A stretch of DNA of 64,000 nucleotides from CAVTRI01 sp963737075 (GCA_963737075.1 CAVTRI010000001.1:1488001-1552000); one strand, 5' to 3'. Counted from the first letter of the stretch, positions 1-8,760 are shown. The notes: a model not told the origin generated them from the letters alone. A program made the numbers and translations.

Positions 1-266
1 ATGCCGTCGGCACCCGGAAAGGTGCCGAAATAGGAGTCGAAGGAGCGGTTCTCCTGCATGATCACGACGACATGCTTGATCTTGTGGATATCGGATGGCA
101 CCAGGTAGCTCCCCTTCGGCCCGCCCAATACCCGGAGTCCCTGCGTTCCCGAGGGATGTTCGGGTACCGGCTTGGCCTGCTTGGCGGGAGACCCTCCACT
201 ACAGGAAACCGCCACCAACAGGGTGGCCGCCAAGAGACTGAGCCCGCGGAACACCCTTGACTGCAT
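1..266 (-). CDS. Phospholipase C-like phosphoesterase, N-terminal part (runs off the window)
   Basis: The ATG is at 266-264 and the reading frame stays open to the window edge, so only about 88 residues are present. The N-terminus is hydrophobic and ends in a lipobox-like AVSC, so the product is probably an exported lipoprotein. Further on it reads KHVVVIMQENRSFDSYFGTF, the N-terminal metal-site motif of the phosphoesterase family (PF04185: bacterial phospholipase C and acid phosphatases). The same motif occurs in the next gene on the same strand, so the two are tandem paralogues. The predicted activity is phosphoester hydrolysis outside the cytoplasm; the substrate is unknown. The rest of the catalytic domain lies outside the window. 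Confidence 0.8.
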   Translation of the reverse strand, partial: MQSRVFRGLSLLAATLLVAVSCSGGSPAKQAKPVPEHPSGTQGLRVLGGPKGSYLVPSDIHKIKHVVVIMQENRSFDSYFGTFPGADG

Positions 267-456
267 AGATCCCAGTATGCGCTGTGGTTTCTAAGAGCAG
301 CGGTCGCGGCTGGCGTCGGTGGCTTGGTCGACCTGGCGGAGGTGGTCGAGCAGCTGCGCGGCGGGACCGCGTAGAGTTCCGGTTCGGTGGAGAACTCGAC
401 GCTGGCGGCGAGCGAAGGCAGCACGAGCTCGAGCGCGGCCCACAGGCGCATCGGCG

Positions 457-2022
457 TCAACCACCGACGGCGCCGATGCGACGGACGGTGCCGGGCTCCT
501 GGGACGGCATCTGCTGCTGCTCAGGAAGCGGATAGCCGGCGCTCGGCAGGTGGCCCCCGCTGAGCTGGCTGGCCTGACACTCACGGAGCACTCTCGGATC
601 GTCGAACTGTGGCGTCGGCAGCGCCGGGTTCGACGGGTCTGAGGACCTCAGGTGCAAGGCCGTGGTCAGGTCCCCGGTGACGCTGCGACGCCAGGCCGAC
701 AAGTTAGGGACCTCGACACCGAAGCGGGTCTCCAGGAAGCGCAGTTGTGAGGTGTGGTCGAAGATGGTCGAGCAGACGTAGCCCCCGCGGCTGAACGGCG
801 AGACGACCAGCATCGCCACGCGGAAGCCAAGCCCTATCGGGCCTGCGAAACCCGCGAGGTCTCCGACCGTCGGCGTGGCGGTGACGTACTCCCCGGCGGT
901 GCCGGCGGGGGCGACTGGAGGCGCCACGTGGTCGAAGAACCCGTCGTTCTCGTCCCAGGTGAGGAACAGCACTGTCCTCGCCCAGACGTCGGGGTGGGCG
1001 GTCAGCGAGCTCAGGACCTGGTTGGTGAACCACTCGCCCCTCGTCGGCGGCGCGGACGGATGGTCGTCGTCCTGGTTGGTCGGCGCCAGTACCCACGAGA
1101 CCTGAGGCAGCGTGCCCGTAGCCACGTCGCGGGCGAAGTCGGCCGGAAAGGTTGATCGGAACGCGTTCGTATACAGCGCCGAGCCTGGGTCGCGGTAGCT
1201 GCGAAAGAACAACAGGGGGTTGTGGGAGACGAGCTGCACCCCCGGGCTCTCGGGCTGGTACTGGCTTCCAGGGGGGTTGTAGACCCTCCAGGAGATGCCC
1301 CTGCTCTCCAGGAGCTCGGGCATCGTGATCCACGTGAGGCTGAATTTGGAGAATGAGGACACCGGGTTGCTGACGATGGGTCCCCCGGCCCGACCGTCCG
1401 GATCGATAGTGGCGGACATCGAGTACAGGCGGTTGGGATCGGTCGGGCCGAGCACCGAGCAGTAATAGGCGTCGCAGATGGTGAATGCGTCCGCTAGCGC
1501 GTAGTAGTAGGGCAGATCGGCCCGGGTGTAGTAGCCCATGGTCAGGACGCCGTTGCGGCCCTCGTTCTGGGGCGCGGTCTGCGTCTGCACGAAGGCGCCC
1601 ATTTCGCCCCCGTTCCAGCACTGGTGCTGTGGACCCCACGTGTGGGCCAGGTCGGTGGTGCACTCGGCGTCCGTCGTGGCGGTGTCGAGGTGGAAGGGCA
1701 GCAGGCGCCCAAGCGGCGGGCGAGTCGTGTTGCCCGCCCACCGTTGGACGAAAACGCCCGGGTCACCGGGCGCATGGTCGTCGAAGCCGCGCACACCGCG
1801 ATAGGTGCCGAAGTAGGAGTCGAACGACCGGTTCTCCTGCATCAGGAACACCACGTGATCGATGGCCCCGATGTCGGAGCCCGCCGGGCGGACCGACTTC
1901 GCCCGCCGCGCCGAGGAGCCCGAGCACGCGCCGAGCACAGCCCCGGCCCCGGCCGCCAGGCCGGCTGCCAGCACCTGTCGTCGAGACAGTAGCTCTGGTC
2001 GAGACGTCGTTGGTTGGCTCAC
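457..2022 (-). CDS. Secreted phospholipase C / phosphoesterase family protein (Tat lipoprotein)
   Basis: A 521-residue protein starting at GTG (2022), with GGAGACC a few bases upstream as ribosome binding site. Residues about 13-33 hold a twin-arginine signal (SRRQVLAAG...) ending in a lipobox LGAC, so export by Tat and lipid anchoring are likely. The mature part starts with DHVVFLMQENRSFDSYFGTY and later has FLTWDENDGFFDHVAPP and SPFSRGG, all hallmarks of the phosphoesterase family that includes mycobacterial PlcA-D and acid phosphatase AcpA. Length is normal for the family. The expected role is hydrolysis of phospholipids or phosphomonoesters at the cell surface. A paralogue lies just downstream on the same strand. 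A remnant of an IS630-type element begins about 20 bp upstream of the start, so the native promoter may have been lost. Confidence 0.88.
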   Translation of the reverse strand: MSQPTTSRPELLSRRQVLAAGLAAGAGAVLGACSGSSARRAKSVRPAGSDIGAIDHVVFLMQENRSFDSYFGTYRGVRGFDDHAPGDPGVFVQRWAGNTTRPPLGRLLPFHLDTATTDAECTTDLAHTWGPQHQCWNGGEMGAFVQTQTAPQNEGRNGVLTMGYYTRADLPYYYALADAFTICDAYYCSVLGPTDPNRLYSMSATIDPDGRAGGPIVSNPVSSFSKFSLTWITMPELLESRGISWRVYNPPGSQYQPESPGVQLVSHNPLLFFRSYRDPGSALYTNAFRSTFPADFARDVATGTLPQVSWVLAPTNQDDDHPSAPPTRGEWFTNQVLSSLTAHPDVWARTVLFLTWDENDGFFDHVAPPVAPAGTAGEYVTATPTVGDLAGFAGPIGLGFRVAMLVVSPFSRGGYVCSTIFDHTSQLRFLETRFGVEVPNLSAWRRSVTGDLTTALHLRSSDPSNPALPTPQFDDPRVLRECQASQLSGGHLPSAGYPLPEQQQMPSQEPGTVRRIGAVGG

Positions 2023-2042
2023 CGGGGTCTCCAGCGGAAGAC

Positions 2043-2165
2043 TAGTGGCTCCGCGCGTTCGTCATTGCGGCTTACGCGGCCATGAGAGGGTGGCCGTGTG
2101 GGCCCAGCGAACGGAGTGGCCCGTCGGTTGTAGTCATTGATGAAGGCGATGATGCGATCGGCGAG
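2043..2165 (-). mobile_element. IS630-type element, terminal remnant
   Basis: The stretch beginning CTAGTGGCTCCGCGCG and continuing through TCGGTTGTAGT and TTGATGAAGGCGATGAT closely matches the left end of the decayed IS630 element at 9267 (same order, a few substitutions and gaps). It therefore covers one terminal repeat and the last codons of a transposase. The rest of the element is missing. Confidence 0.7.
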
Positions 2166-2210
2166 ATAGCGCAGTGGAGGATGCGGACGACCACGATGGG
2201 ACCGTCCCGC

Positions 2211-2313
2211 TCGCGCTGGTCGGGCACGCCCATGGATGTCGTTGAGCTGGCCGCTTTCCTTTGCTCAGACCGCGCCTCCTACATCAGCGGAGCCGTCACT
2301 CCTGTAGACGACG
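2211..2313 (+). pseudogene. Short-chain dehydrogenase (SDR), C-terminal remnant
   Basis: In the frame of an ATG at 2232 the sequence reads MDVVELAAFLCSDRASYISG followed by AVTPVD. This is the conserved C-terminal segment of FabG-like SDR oxidoreductases (usually ...FLCSD.ASYI.G..I.VDGG). Nothing upstream encodes the Rossmann fold or catalytic YxxxK, and the upstream side is the IS630 scrap, so this is the 3' end of a gene destroyed by insertion or deletion. The terminal glycine pair is replaced (VDDA). Confidence 0.6.
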
Positions 2314-2426
2314 CGATCGGCCGTCAACACACGCCCCTCGTGATTGACCGCGCTGCCAATGAGCCTCCAACAGGGCTGCGCTCGGGGCACCGCCCGTGTG
2401 CGTGTTCTCATTAAGCTCGGCTGCTG

Positions 2427-4364
2427 ATGGCAGGGAGAGCAAGTGGGGTTCCTGAGGACTCCTCGTCGTCCGGAGAAGCGCTTCACGGCGAGCGGCGCGA
2501 GCCGGGGCTTTCTCGTCGAGCTTTCATGCGTGCGGGCCTCGCCTTGTCTGCCCTTGCCTCGACGTTTGCAGCTGCCTGTAGTGGTGGCAGCCCGCCGGGG
2601 CGCCGCAGCCATCCGACCACCACCGGACCGGTTTCTTCGCCGCCGCTTTCCAGCGCCGAAGGGTCAACCAACGTCGAAGGCAGGGGACCACGGGGCAGGG
2701 GCCCGAAGACCCGCTCCTACTCGGGTGTGTCCCCCGACGACTACTACCAGTCGACCGACCCGGACTACACCAACGCGTTCACCAAGCTGTTCACGGACCT
2801 GAACAAGGGTGAGTTCAACTCGGACATCATCCTGACCGGCGGCAAGGACTACCCGTACAAAGGGGCGCTGCCGACGATCGCCAAGCCGATACGCGTGTTC
2901 ACCAACGGGTCGCCAGCGACGCTCCAGCAGAGGGCTGCCGGTCACAACGGGCTGGTGTTCGGCGGCGGCGACGCCCAGTACGTGGAGTTGAGAGGGTTCA
3001 ACGTCACGGGCCCCGACCCGTTCACCGGCGACCTGTTCTGGCCCAACCACACCGGCACGAACAGCGGCATCGTGTTCGCCAGCAACTTCAGGGGCCAGAT
3101 GCGGATGCAGAATGTCGGCTCGTCCCAGTGGGCCAACCACTGCTATGACATCGCCGGCTCCGCCAACTACTTCGCACTGATGGACCAGTGCTTCGCCGGC
3201 CCGTGCGGCGGGAACGGCATACACAACGACGGCGGCGGCGAAGCCAGCGTGTGCCGAGCGCAGCTTTGCAACACGATGAACAGCGGAGGGTTCGGGATCG
3301 CCTCAATGTCCTGCGGCTGGACGTACGACCGCTGCCAAGCGTCCTACGTGAACAACCTGCTCGGCATCTTCTACCTCGCGCAGGGCACCCCCTACCCGAG
3401 CGGGGCGCACAAGGTCACTCTCGGCACGGATATCACGTGGGGCGGCCATGCCAAGTTCACCGTCGGCCAGCCGCAGTGGCAACTGTTCAGTCCCGGAATC
3501 GCGTCGGGCACGTACATCAAGGCGTTCGACACGTCCACCAAGATCGCGACTCTGTCGACACCGACGACCGGCCCCGGCGATGGCACGGGCATGTATATGA
3601 ACTGGGTTGCCACCGACGCGTCGTGGACTGCCGGGAGTGCCACCATCCAGTTCGGGGCGGTCACCGGCCAGCCCGTGACGCAGGTGGGCGACTGGCTGAT
3701 CGGCCGCCAGGTCAACGGCCCGAACATGTGGAACAACCCGTGGACGTCGATCATCACCGGCGTCCACGTCGCCCACAACACCGCCACGGTGTGGCCTGCA
3801 CCTCCGGGTGCAGGGTCGGGGCTGCTGATCGGCCCGGCCGGCGCCGCCTGGAACAACACGTACGGGACTCGCTGGGTCGACCTGTACACCGAGTCGTCGT
3901 TCGGCAACTACGGCTCCATCGACCTGGTGAGCGGCCCGGACGCTCAGTCGTCCTACTACGACATCACCGGGTGGACACAGCTCCGGTTCCGCAGCGGCGT
4001 CCTGCCCTACCCGACGAACCACTCCAACATGAACCCCCACCAGAACATCTCCATCTACGACGGTTTCGGCGGCAGCGGGTTCTACACCGAGGTCTACAAC
4101 GGGACAACGTACAGCGCGAGCGACCTGAGGGCGCAGAGGATTACTGTCGTCGAGCCGCAGATGAGTTTCGGTGCCACCGGCTACTACCCCGGCCAACTGT
4201 CGTACACGAACCTGCACACGGGAGAAGGTGCGCCCGCGATCGCGGGGGCCGCCGGGCGTGACTGGTATCTCCGAACCGACACGCCCGGCACCGCCGGCCA
4301 ACGGCTATATGTTTGCACGACTACGGGGGCCGTAGGCTCCGCCGTGTGGACAGGGATCGCCTGA
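2427..4364 (+). CDS. Secreted right-handed beta-helix lipoprotein (pectin-lyase-like)
   Basis: A 645-residue protein. Residues about 29-52 form a Tat-type signal (LSRRAFMRAG...) ending in a lipobox-like AAAC, followed by a Ser/Pro/Gly-rich linker. The body has repeated short strands rich in Gly, Asn and aromatics (for example YVELRGFNVTG, NSGIVFASN, GGFGIASMSCGWTYDRC), which suits a parallel beta-helix. The last about 35 residues (DWYLRTDTPGTAGQRLYVC...) resemble terminal segments of phage-tail and polysaccharide-lyase-like proteins, not a catalytic motif. A role in binding or cutting a surface polysaccharide is possible. I cannot identify catalytic residues, so the enzyme class is open. No clear ribosome binding site precedes the chosen ATG, and a start nearer the RR motif is possible. 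Confidence 0.65.
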   Translation: MAGRASGVPEDSSSSGEALHGERREPGLSRRAFMRAGLALSALASTFAAACSGGSPPGRRSHPTTTGPVSSPPLSSAEGSTNVEGRGPRGRGPKTRSYSGVSPDDYYQSTDPDYTNAFTKLFTDLNKGEFNSDIILTGGKDYPYKGALPTIAKPIRVFTNGSPATLQQRAAGHNGLVFGGGDAQYVELRGFNVTGPDPFTGDLFWPNHTGTNSGIVFASNFRGQMRMQNVGSSQWANHCYDIAGSANYFALMDQCFAGPCGGNGIHNDGGGEASVCRAQLCNTMNSGGFGIASMSCGWTYDRCQASYVNNLLGIFYLAQGTPYPSGAHKVTLGTDITWGGHAKFTVGQPQWQLFSPGIASGTYIKAFDTSTKIATLSTPTTGPGDGTGMYMNWVATDASWTAGSATIQFGAVTGQPVTQVGDWLIGRQVNGPNMWNNPWTSIITGVHVAHNTATVWPAPPGAGSGLLIGPAGAAWNNTYGTRWVDLYTESSFGNYGSIDLVSGPDAQSSYYDITGWTQLRFRSGVLPYPTNHSNMNPHQNISIYDGFGGSGFYTEVYNGTTYSASDLRAQRITVVEPQMSFGATGYYPGQLSYTNLHTGEGAPAIAGAAGRDWYLRTDTPGTAGQRLYVCTTTGAVGSAVWTGIA

Positions 4365-4461
4365 CGGCCATCCCGACGCGCACCAGTTGCCCGCCGTACT
4401 CGGGCCGTCCGCTCGGCCCGACCTGCTCCTTCAACCAGCCGCTCGCCCTGCCGACCGTCTT

Positions 4462-4624
4462 GAACAGCAACCCGACGTTCGAGGGCGGCCTGTACGCCTG
4501 GACGTCGGAGAACGTGAACGCCACCAAGAGTTCACCCTGTCGACCGCCTACGTATACTCCTGCAAGTTCGCTGCCGGGAAAACCATACGAACTGGCTACA
4601 ACCGCTTCAAGGCTCGAAGAGTGA
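4462..4624 (+). pseudogene. Possible remnant of a secreted carbohydrate-binding-type domain
   Basis: One frame reads LNSNPTFEGGLYAWTSENVN, which resembles the first strand of jelly-roll carbohydrate-binding domains (N.nFE.Gl.gWt...). The frame ends shortly after without completing a domain, and no start is evident. The rest of 4365-4834 shows nothing I recognise. Confidence 0.3.
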
Positions 4625-4834
4625 CGAAAAGTTTCCAAGTAGCCGACGCGGGGTCAAAATCGCCCCTTGGTGATTGCGTGGTGATGGTGGCGAGTCCACC
4701 AGGCGAGGCGCCCTGGCCGCTTTCAGCCCGCGGAGCGCGAGCAGCCGTTGTGTCGCCAGACTGGGATAGTCCCAGCTGGATTCAGGGGTCGCAGGAGTTA
4801 GGAGGGTGTGCATCGTTGGCCGCTGAGACGGCGG

Positions 4835-5371
4835 TTACGCCAGTGTGTCAACGAGGCGTCCGACGAGGTCACGCAAGGTGTCGCGGGTGCATTCGTAGCC
4901 GCGGAGGGGCCCGCCCATGGGGTCGGCGATGTCGTTGTCGAGCCCAAGGCTGAAGATGGAGACACGGGGTCGGGCGGCGCCGAGGTTGCGTAGCCAGGCG
5001 ACCCTGTCCTGATCGGGGGGCCAGGGGTTGGCTTCGGCTCGTCGGACGAGGTCGACCAGAGTGAAACAGCGGGGCCACACGCCGGGGGCGAGCTCGATCA
5101 ATTGGACCAGGTGCTGGCGGGTCATGGTCGCCACTGCGTCGGCGGACTCGGCGAGTGCAGCGGTGACCTGCTGACTGTGGTAGTCGCCCAGATCGATGCC
5201 GACGGCGTCCATGACCTTCGCCGCGTCAGGGGACACGGGAACCCCGCCGTCGAGAAACCCGGCGGAGTCGACCTGGATGCGCAGACCCCGCCGTTGAGCC
5301 ATGCGCCGGGCCCAGCCGGTCGCCATCGGCGTGCGGCACTGATTGGCCGTGCACACGAAGAGCACCCTCAC
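4835..5371 (-). CDS. Low-molecular-weight protein tyrosine phosphatase
   Basis: About 178 residues from a GTG at 5371. The frame is open a further 113 codons upstream, but family members begin at the first strand VRVLFVCTANQCRTPMA, so the internal GTG is preferred. The P-loop CTANQCR fits CX5R with the catalytic Cys and Arg. The general-acid loop near the end reads DNDIADPMGG, matching the usual D(I/P)xDPxGG. In exopolysaccharide loci such enzymes (Wzb/Etp type) dephosphorylate chain-length-regulating tyrosine kinases. A partner kinase is not in the window, so that role is only suggested by the glycan genes elsewhere. An unrelated free phosphatase role is also possible. Confidence 0.82.
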   Translation of the reverse strand: MRVLFVCTANQCRTPMATGWARRMAQRRGLRIQVDSAGFLDGGVPVSPDAAKVMDAVGIDLGDYHSQQVTAALAESADAVATMTRQHLVQLIELAPGVWPRCFTLVDLVRRAEANPWPPDQDRVAWLRNLGAARPRVSIFSLGLDNDIADPMGGPLRGYECTRDTLRDLVGRLVDTLA

Positions 5372-5672
5372 GGAGAAGGATCGTAGGGCAGGTCTCCACA
5401 GTGATGGTGCAAGTTCAGGCTGGTAGCTTCTTGCCGTGGAGAGGTACCTATGTGAGCGCATGGCGATCAACCGAAGCAAATAGCAGGTCCACGAGTGGTG
5501 GCTGCGGCCTCGAATCCTGGCATCGGGTTTGATCTGATCCCCGGACGGGGCCTTCAGCGCCTGCTCACAGCGGTTCTGAGTGGCCATCCGCGCTCTGTGC
5601 TTCGGCGGGGTAGGGAGACAGTTCTCCAGGACGAGGACGTCGAAGTCGGCGGCCTTGAAGGTGCGCACCGCC

Positions 5673-5972
5673 TCATCTGGGGTACAGACGATCGGCTCCT
5701 GGATGTTCAACGAACAGGCGGGCCGCCGCCACCAGGTGCTCGACGATCACCGGGCCCGACTGCGAGGAGATGAGGGGGTACTTGCCCTCGTACTTGGCGT
5801 TCGCCTTGAGGGCTCGGGCCACGAAGTCGGTCGCGAACTCCTCCGGAGCGTCGACCACGACCGCGTCGACCGCCACCGCCACCACCTCGACGCCCCACTC
5901 CCCGGCGATCCAGGGCAGGGCCATTGACGCGTCGAGACCGCAGCTGTAGGCCAGCACCACTCGCTTCGCCAC
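5673..5972 (-). pseudogene. argG: Argininosuccinate synthase, truncated and internally deleted
   Basis: From a GTG at 5972 with GGAGA upstream, the frame reads VAKRVVLAYSCGLDASMALP, the ATP pyrophosphatase P-loop of ArgG (normally AYSGGLDTS; here one Gly is Cys). After VVAVAVDA about 25 residues normally present are missing, and the text resumes at VVVDAPEEFATDFVARALKA, also ArgG. The frame closes at about 99 residues, whereas ArgG is about 400. It lies 58 bp downstream of an argR 3' fragment, the normal arg operon order. It cannot be functional. Confidence 0.8.
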
Positions 5973-6030
5973 GTTGACGCTCTCCGTCTCCGTTGCCTGG
6001 GACCTATAGTCCTGCGAGCTGGGCCAGGCG

Positions 6031-6216
6031 CTACCCCTCAGCCGACCCGCCCGCCACCTCGGTGGCCACCACCAGCAGCACTGTCGTCGCCGCCGACGGT
6101 GCCAGAATGTCGGCGACGCCCCCCCGGTCGAGGGCGGACGCGACCACGTGGGCCGAGCCGGGCGGGGTGCGCACAACGGCCAGGCCCGCCACATGAGCTT
6201 CTCGATCGTGGATCCG
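6031..6216 (-). pseudogene. argR: Arginine repressor, C-terminal remnant
   Basis: The frame reads LAVVRTPPGSAHVVASALDR then GGVADILAPSAATTVLLVVA, clearly the arginine-binding C-terminal domain of ArgR (typically VLRTPPGSAHVVASALD...DILGTVAGDDTVLVV). The GDD that binds arginine is lost here but reappears in another frame (GTVGGDD), so two compensating indels have scrambled it. The N-terminal winged helix is absent. Together with the argG fragment this is a relic of an arginine operon. Confidence 0.75.
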
Positions 6217-6841
6217 GAACCGGTGGGTCGGTGGCTGGTGATGCGCAGCGGACTCCCTTGCCCGGAGCTGGCCAGAAGACGGCGGAGTTGCCGACGGCAA
6301 GCGGCGCTACCAGCACGGCACGTACTGCGACCGGGCCGTCCCGTCGGGCGAGCGGGAGGCGAGCTGTGCTTGGGTTACCACGACCTCCACCCGCTGAGGA
6401 ACCAGCCGCTGCGCGAATGGATGAAAGCCGTTGCCAGACCGGCAGAGGTGCTTCACGTGTGTAGGTCGTCGAGTTTGACCGGGCCGACTCTCGTTCTGAT
6501 CCATGATGTAAACGTGAACGCGCGTAGGTTCCGTCAAAACCGCCAAGTCATCGAATGGAGACCACTGCGACGACACCCCCCAACCGGGCCAGGGAGGGCA
6601 GGAAAACCGGCAGTCCAGAGCCCGAACCGGGCGCCAAACCTCCGCTTGGACAAGGGTCTTCGGGCGGGCGCATCCGGGATGGCGACGCGGTTGGCCTCCG
6701 GCAGTTCCAGGTAGCCCGCTTCGTGCCTGGGCTCAAAGCTCTACCGTGAGGGCTTCTGTTATCTCGAAGGGTGCTCCGCAATTCGCCAGAAATCGCAGTC
6801 GGCCAAGGAATCTTTAGTGCTTAACACTACTGGCCGGACCG
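6217..6841. other. Region without a recognisable gene
   Basis: About 625 bp between the arg relic and a glycosyltransferase. Open frames exist on both strands but show no family motif and look like GC-driven chance frames. Confidence 0.5.
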
Positions 6842-7867
6842 TTAGAGCGGAGCTCTCATGTGCAAGTGCCGAGCGACGCGATGACGGAATATAGAGCCCG
6901 CCCACCGCCATGGATGCCCCAGCCGTGGCCGTAGGCCCATTGCCCAAACGTCCCAATATAGGTACAAATATAGGCGGTCGCGGAGCGGAAGTAATGTAAG
7001 TCGCGTGCGTGCGGCGTTCAAAAGCTCTTCGGCTCGCTCGCGTTCCTCTGAAGCCAGATCATTTCTTATCGTATGGAGGAGCTCTCGCATAGACCGGATG
7101 TATCCTTCGAACATGGCGACGTAGGCCCTGACCTCGCGACGATCGATGTCGTTCGCCTCCGCAAGGTCTAAGACACGAATACACGTTCCGAGCTGGTCGA
7201 ATCCAACGTCGGGACGCCTGCTGAGAGCGTCCGGATTATCTATGCGATGGTAGAACACACCCTTGCTAAAAGCAATTTTCTCGCTGTGAAGAAAGAACAG
7301 TAAAAACTGATAGCGGTCGCTGGTAATAAAGAGATCATCGAACCCCAATCTCTTGACCAGATCCATTCTGAGCAACGCATGGCCATGAATTTTACGCGTG
7401 AGGCCAAGCGTGAAAGCTTGGCGTCCGGGCAGCACGGCATCGTAATCGCCCCCCGGAGGAAACACACCTGCTCGGTTGTCAACTGCCGAAGGATACCAGA
7501 TTATGTCTGGAATAACCGCTTCCGCCTTTGATTCCAGCGCCCTTTCGTAAGTACGCTCTAAGAAGTCTGGCGAAAGTAAGTCATCCTGCGAACAGTAGAA
7601 GTAGTAGTCTCCATTGCAATAGGGAAGCGCATCAATAACGCATCTTACAGCCGATCCTCCATTTTGGCCGCGGTGCAATACTTTGAAGCGCTCGTCTTGG
7701 CTTTTAAAGTTTTCGAGGATTGCGAGGCTGCCGTCTAGCGAGGCATCATCTATGCATATAACTTCAAAATCAGCGAGCGTTTGTCGTCTGATACTCTCGA
7801 GCGTTTCTGAAAGGAACAGCTCGCCATTGTAAACTGGCACGACTATCGAAACGTGCGGCCTTGCCAT
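6842..7867 (-). CDS. Glycosyltransferase family 2
   Basis: A 341-residue protein starting MARPHVSIVVPVYNGELFLS, the N-terminal nucleotide-binding strand of GT-A fold GT2 enzymes. EVICIDDASLDGS carries the first conserved Asp pair and YYFYCSQDDLLSPDF the metal-binding DxD-like QDD. The rest lacks membrane segments, so the enzyme is probably cytosolic or peripheral and transfers a sugar from an NDP donor to a lipid-linked or protein acceptor. The GC content is visibly lower than in neighbouring genes, which suggests recent transfer. Upstream lies a decayed sugar epimerase gene, downstream the unassigned stretch. The donor sugar cannot be deduced. Confidence 0.85.
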   Translation of the reverse strand: MARPHVSIVVPVYNGELFLSETLESIRRQTLADFEVICIDDASLDGSLAILENFKSQDERFKVLHRGQNGGSAVRCVIDALPYCNGDYYFYCSQDDLLSPDFLERTYERALESKAEAVIPDIIWYPSAVDNRAGVFPPGGDYDAVLPGRQAFTLGLTRKIHGHALLRMDLVKRLGFDDLFITSDRYQFLLFFLHSEKIAFSKGVFYHRIDNPDALSRRPDVGFDQLGTCIRVLDLAEANDIDRREVRAYVAMFEGYIRSMRELLHTIRNDLASEERERAEELLNAARTRLTLLPLRDRLYLYLYWDVWAMGLRPRLGHPWRWAGSIFRHRVARHLHMRAPL

Positions 7868-7995
7868 CGGTTGCTGCTTCCCTTTCCGGAGAGGGCCACT
7901 TCCTGCAGGATTCTTGCTGCGAGATCATGTTCGGCCTGGCTGGTTTGATAACGATATGATCTACTCATAGTGCGAATCATAATTGCTTGTGTAGT

Positions 7996-8489
7996 GCAGT
8001 ATGCCCACCCCGCCTCGCTGGAATCTCCCAGGATCCTGTCGGACGCTTCAGTCAGCCGGCCCGCACCATTCTTGCCGTAAGTCTCCGATGTGGATGACAC
8101 GATCTTGCGCCCGTGCCGGTAGGCGGCGCCGATCACCACGTCCGAGCCGCGGACGTTGGTGGTCAACGATCGCAAAGGACGTTCCACGGTCAGCTCCCCG
8201 CCCACGGCGGCGGCCAGGTGGACCACGGTGCCGGACTGATGCACCAACCGTCGAGGACTGAGCCGTGTAGGAACGGAACGTTGGGATGGCTGCCCAGCGA
8301 GGCGAGGTGGGCAAGCGATCCGGTCGACAGGTTGTCCAGCACCACCACCGACTCACCGCGCTCCAGCGAGGCTTCCACGAGGTGCGAGCCTATGAACCCG
8401 GCACCCCCTGTCACCAGAACGCCACCTCCCACCACAGATCCAGACTGTATAGCCATCGTGGGCGCCCATTCTCCTCTCACGAGTGACAT
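7996..8489 (-). pseudogene. NAD-dependent sugar epimerase/dehydratase, frameshifted and truncated
   Basis: The first frame (8489 down to about 8240) reads VLVTGGAGFIGSHLVEASLE and VVVLDNLSTGS. The text then continues in a second frame as VVHLAAAVGGELTVERPLRS and SSTSETYGKN. Together they follow the intact epimerase at 44219-45259 step by step, up to residue about 170. A single frameshift near 8240 and loss of everything after AGWAYCTTQA (YxxxK region disrupted) make it non-functional. The upstream flank also matches the flank of the intact copy. Confidence 0.8.
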
Positions 8490-8495
8490 TCGGGC

Positions 8496-8630
8496 GTGAC
8501 CTCATGGGCGCCCCCGAGGGCTGGCGGTCGGGTGAGCCCGGGACACCGCTGCGACGACGGTTATCCCAGTGGCTCGTGGGGATCCGGGCAGTCCGGCGGC
8601 GGGGAGCGGACGGCGCAGCGGCTGAAGCTC
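8496..8630 (+). pseudogene. ABC exporter, 5' remnant (divergent partner of the decayed epimerase)
   Basis: From a GTG at 8496 the nucleotide sequence parallels the start of the ABC transporter gene at 45275: gtgatctcatcggc vs gtgacctcatgggc, then shared stretches such as tatcccagt vs catcccagt. Indels destroy the frame. This is the divergent half of the duplicated locus. Confidence 0.55.
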
Positions 8631-8637
8631 GTTCAGG

Positions 8638-8760
8638 TCAACCCTGGATCCGGTAGCTGCCGACGTTAGGGGCAGACAAGCGGCCCTGAGCGCTCCAGCG
8701 GCGCAAGGTCTTGATCGGGATTCGGCTGTAGTCGGCGGCCACGTTCAGGAGCGCCCGGTG
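8638..8760 (-). pseudogene. Possible helix-turn-helix fragment
   Basis: The end of an open frame reads NVAADYSRIPIKTLRRWSAQ followed by GRLSA, which looks like a MerR/excisionase-type winged helix (VAx..gvs.kTLRRW...GRL). The upstream part of the frame shows no homology. It could be a fragment of a small DNA-binding protein, or chance. Confidence 0.3.

Noticed and set aside
62..460. A 132-codon frame between the two phospholipase genes
   Set aside because: Its 3' part overlaps the partial phospholipase in another frame; composition is typical of a shadow and no motif is present.
704..1741. A 345-codon open frame within the phospholipase gene
   Set aside because: Same strand but another frame, Arg/Pro-rich and motif-free, while the overlapping frame has signal peptide and family motifs.
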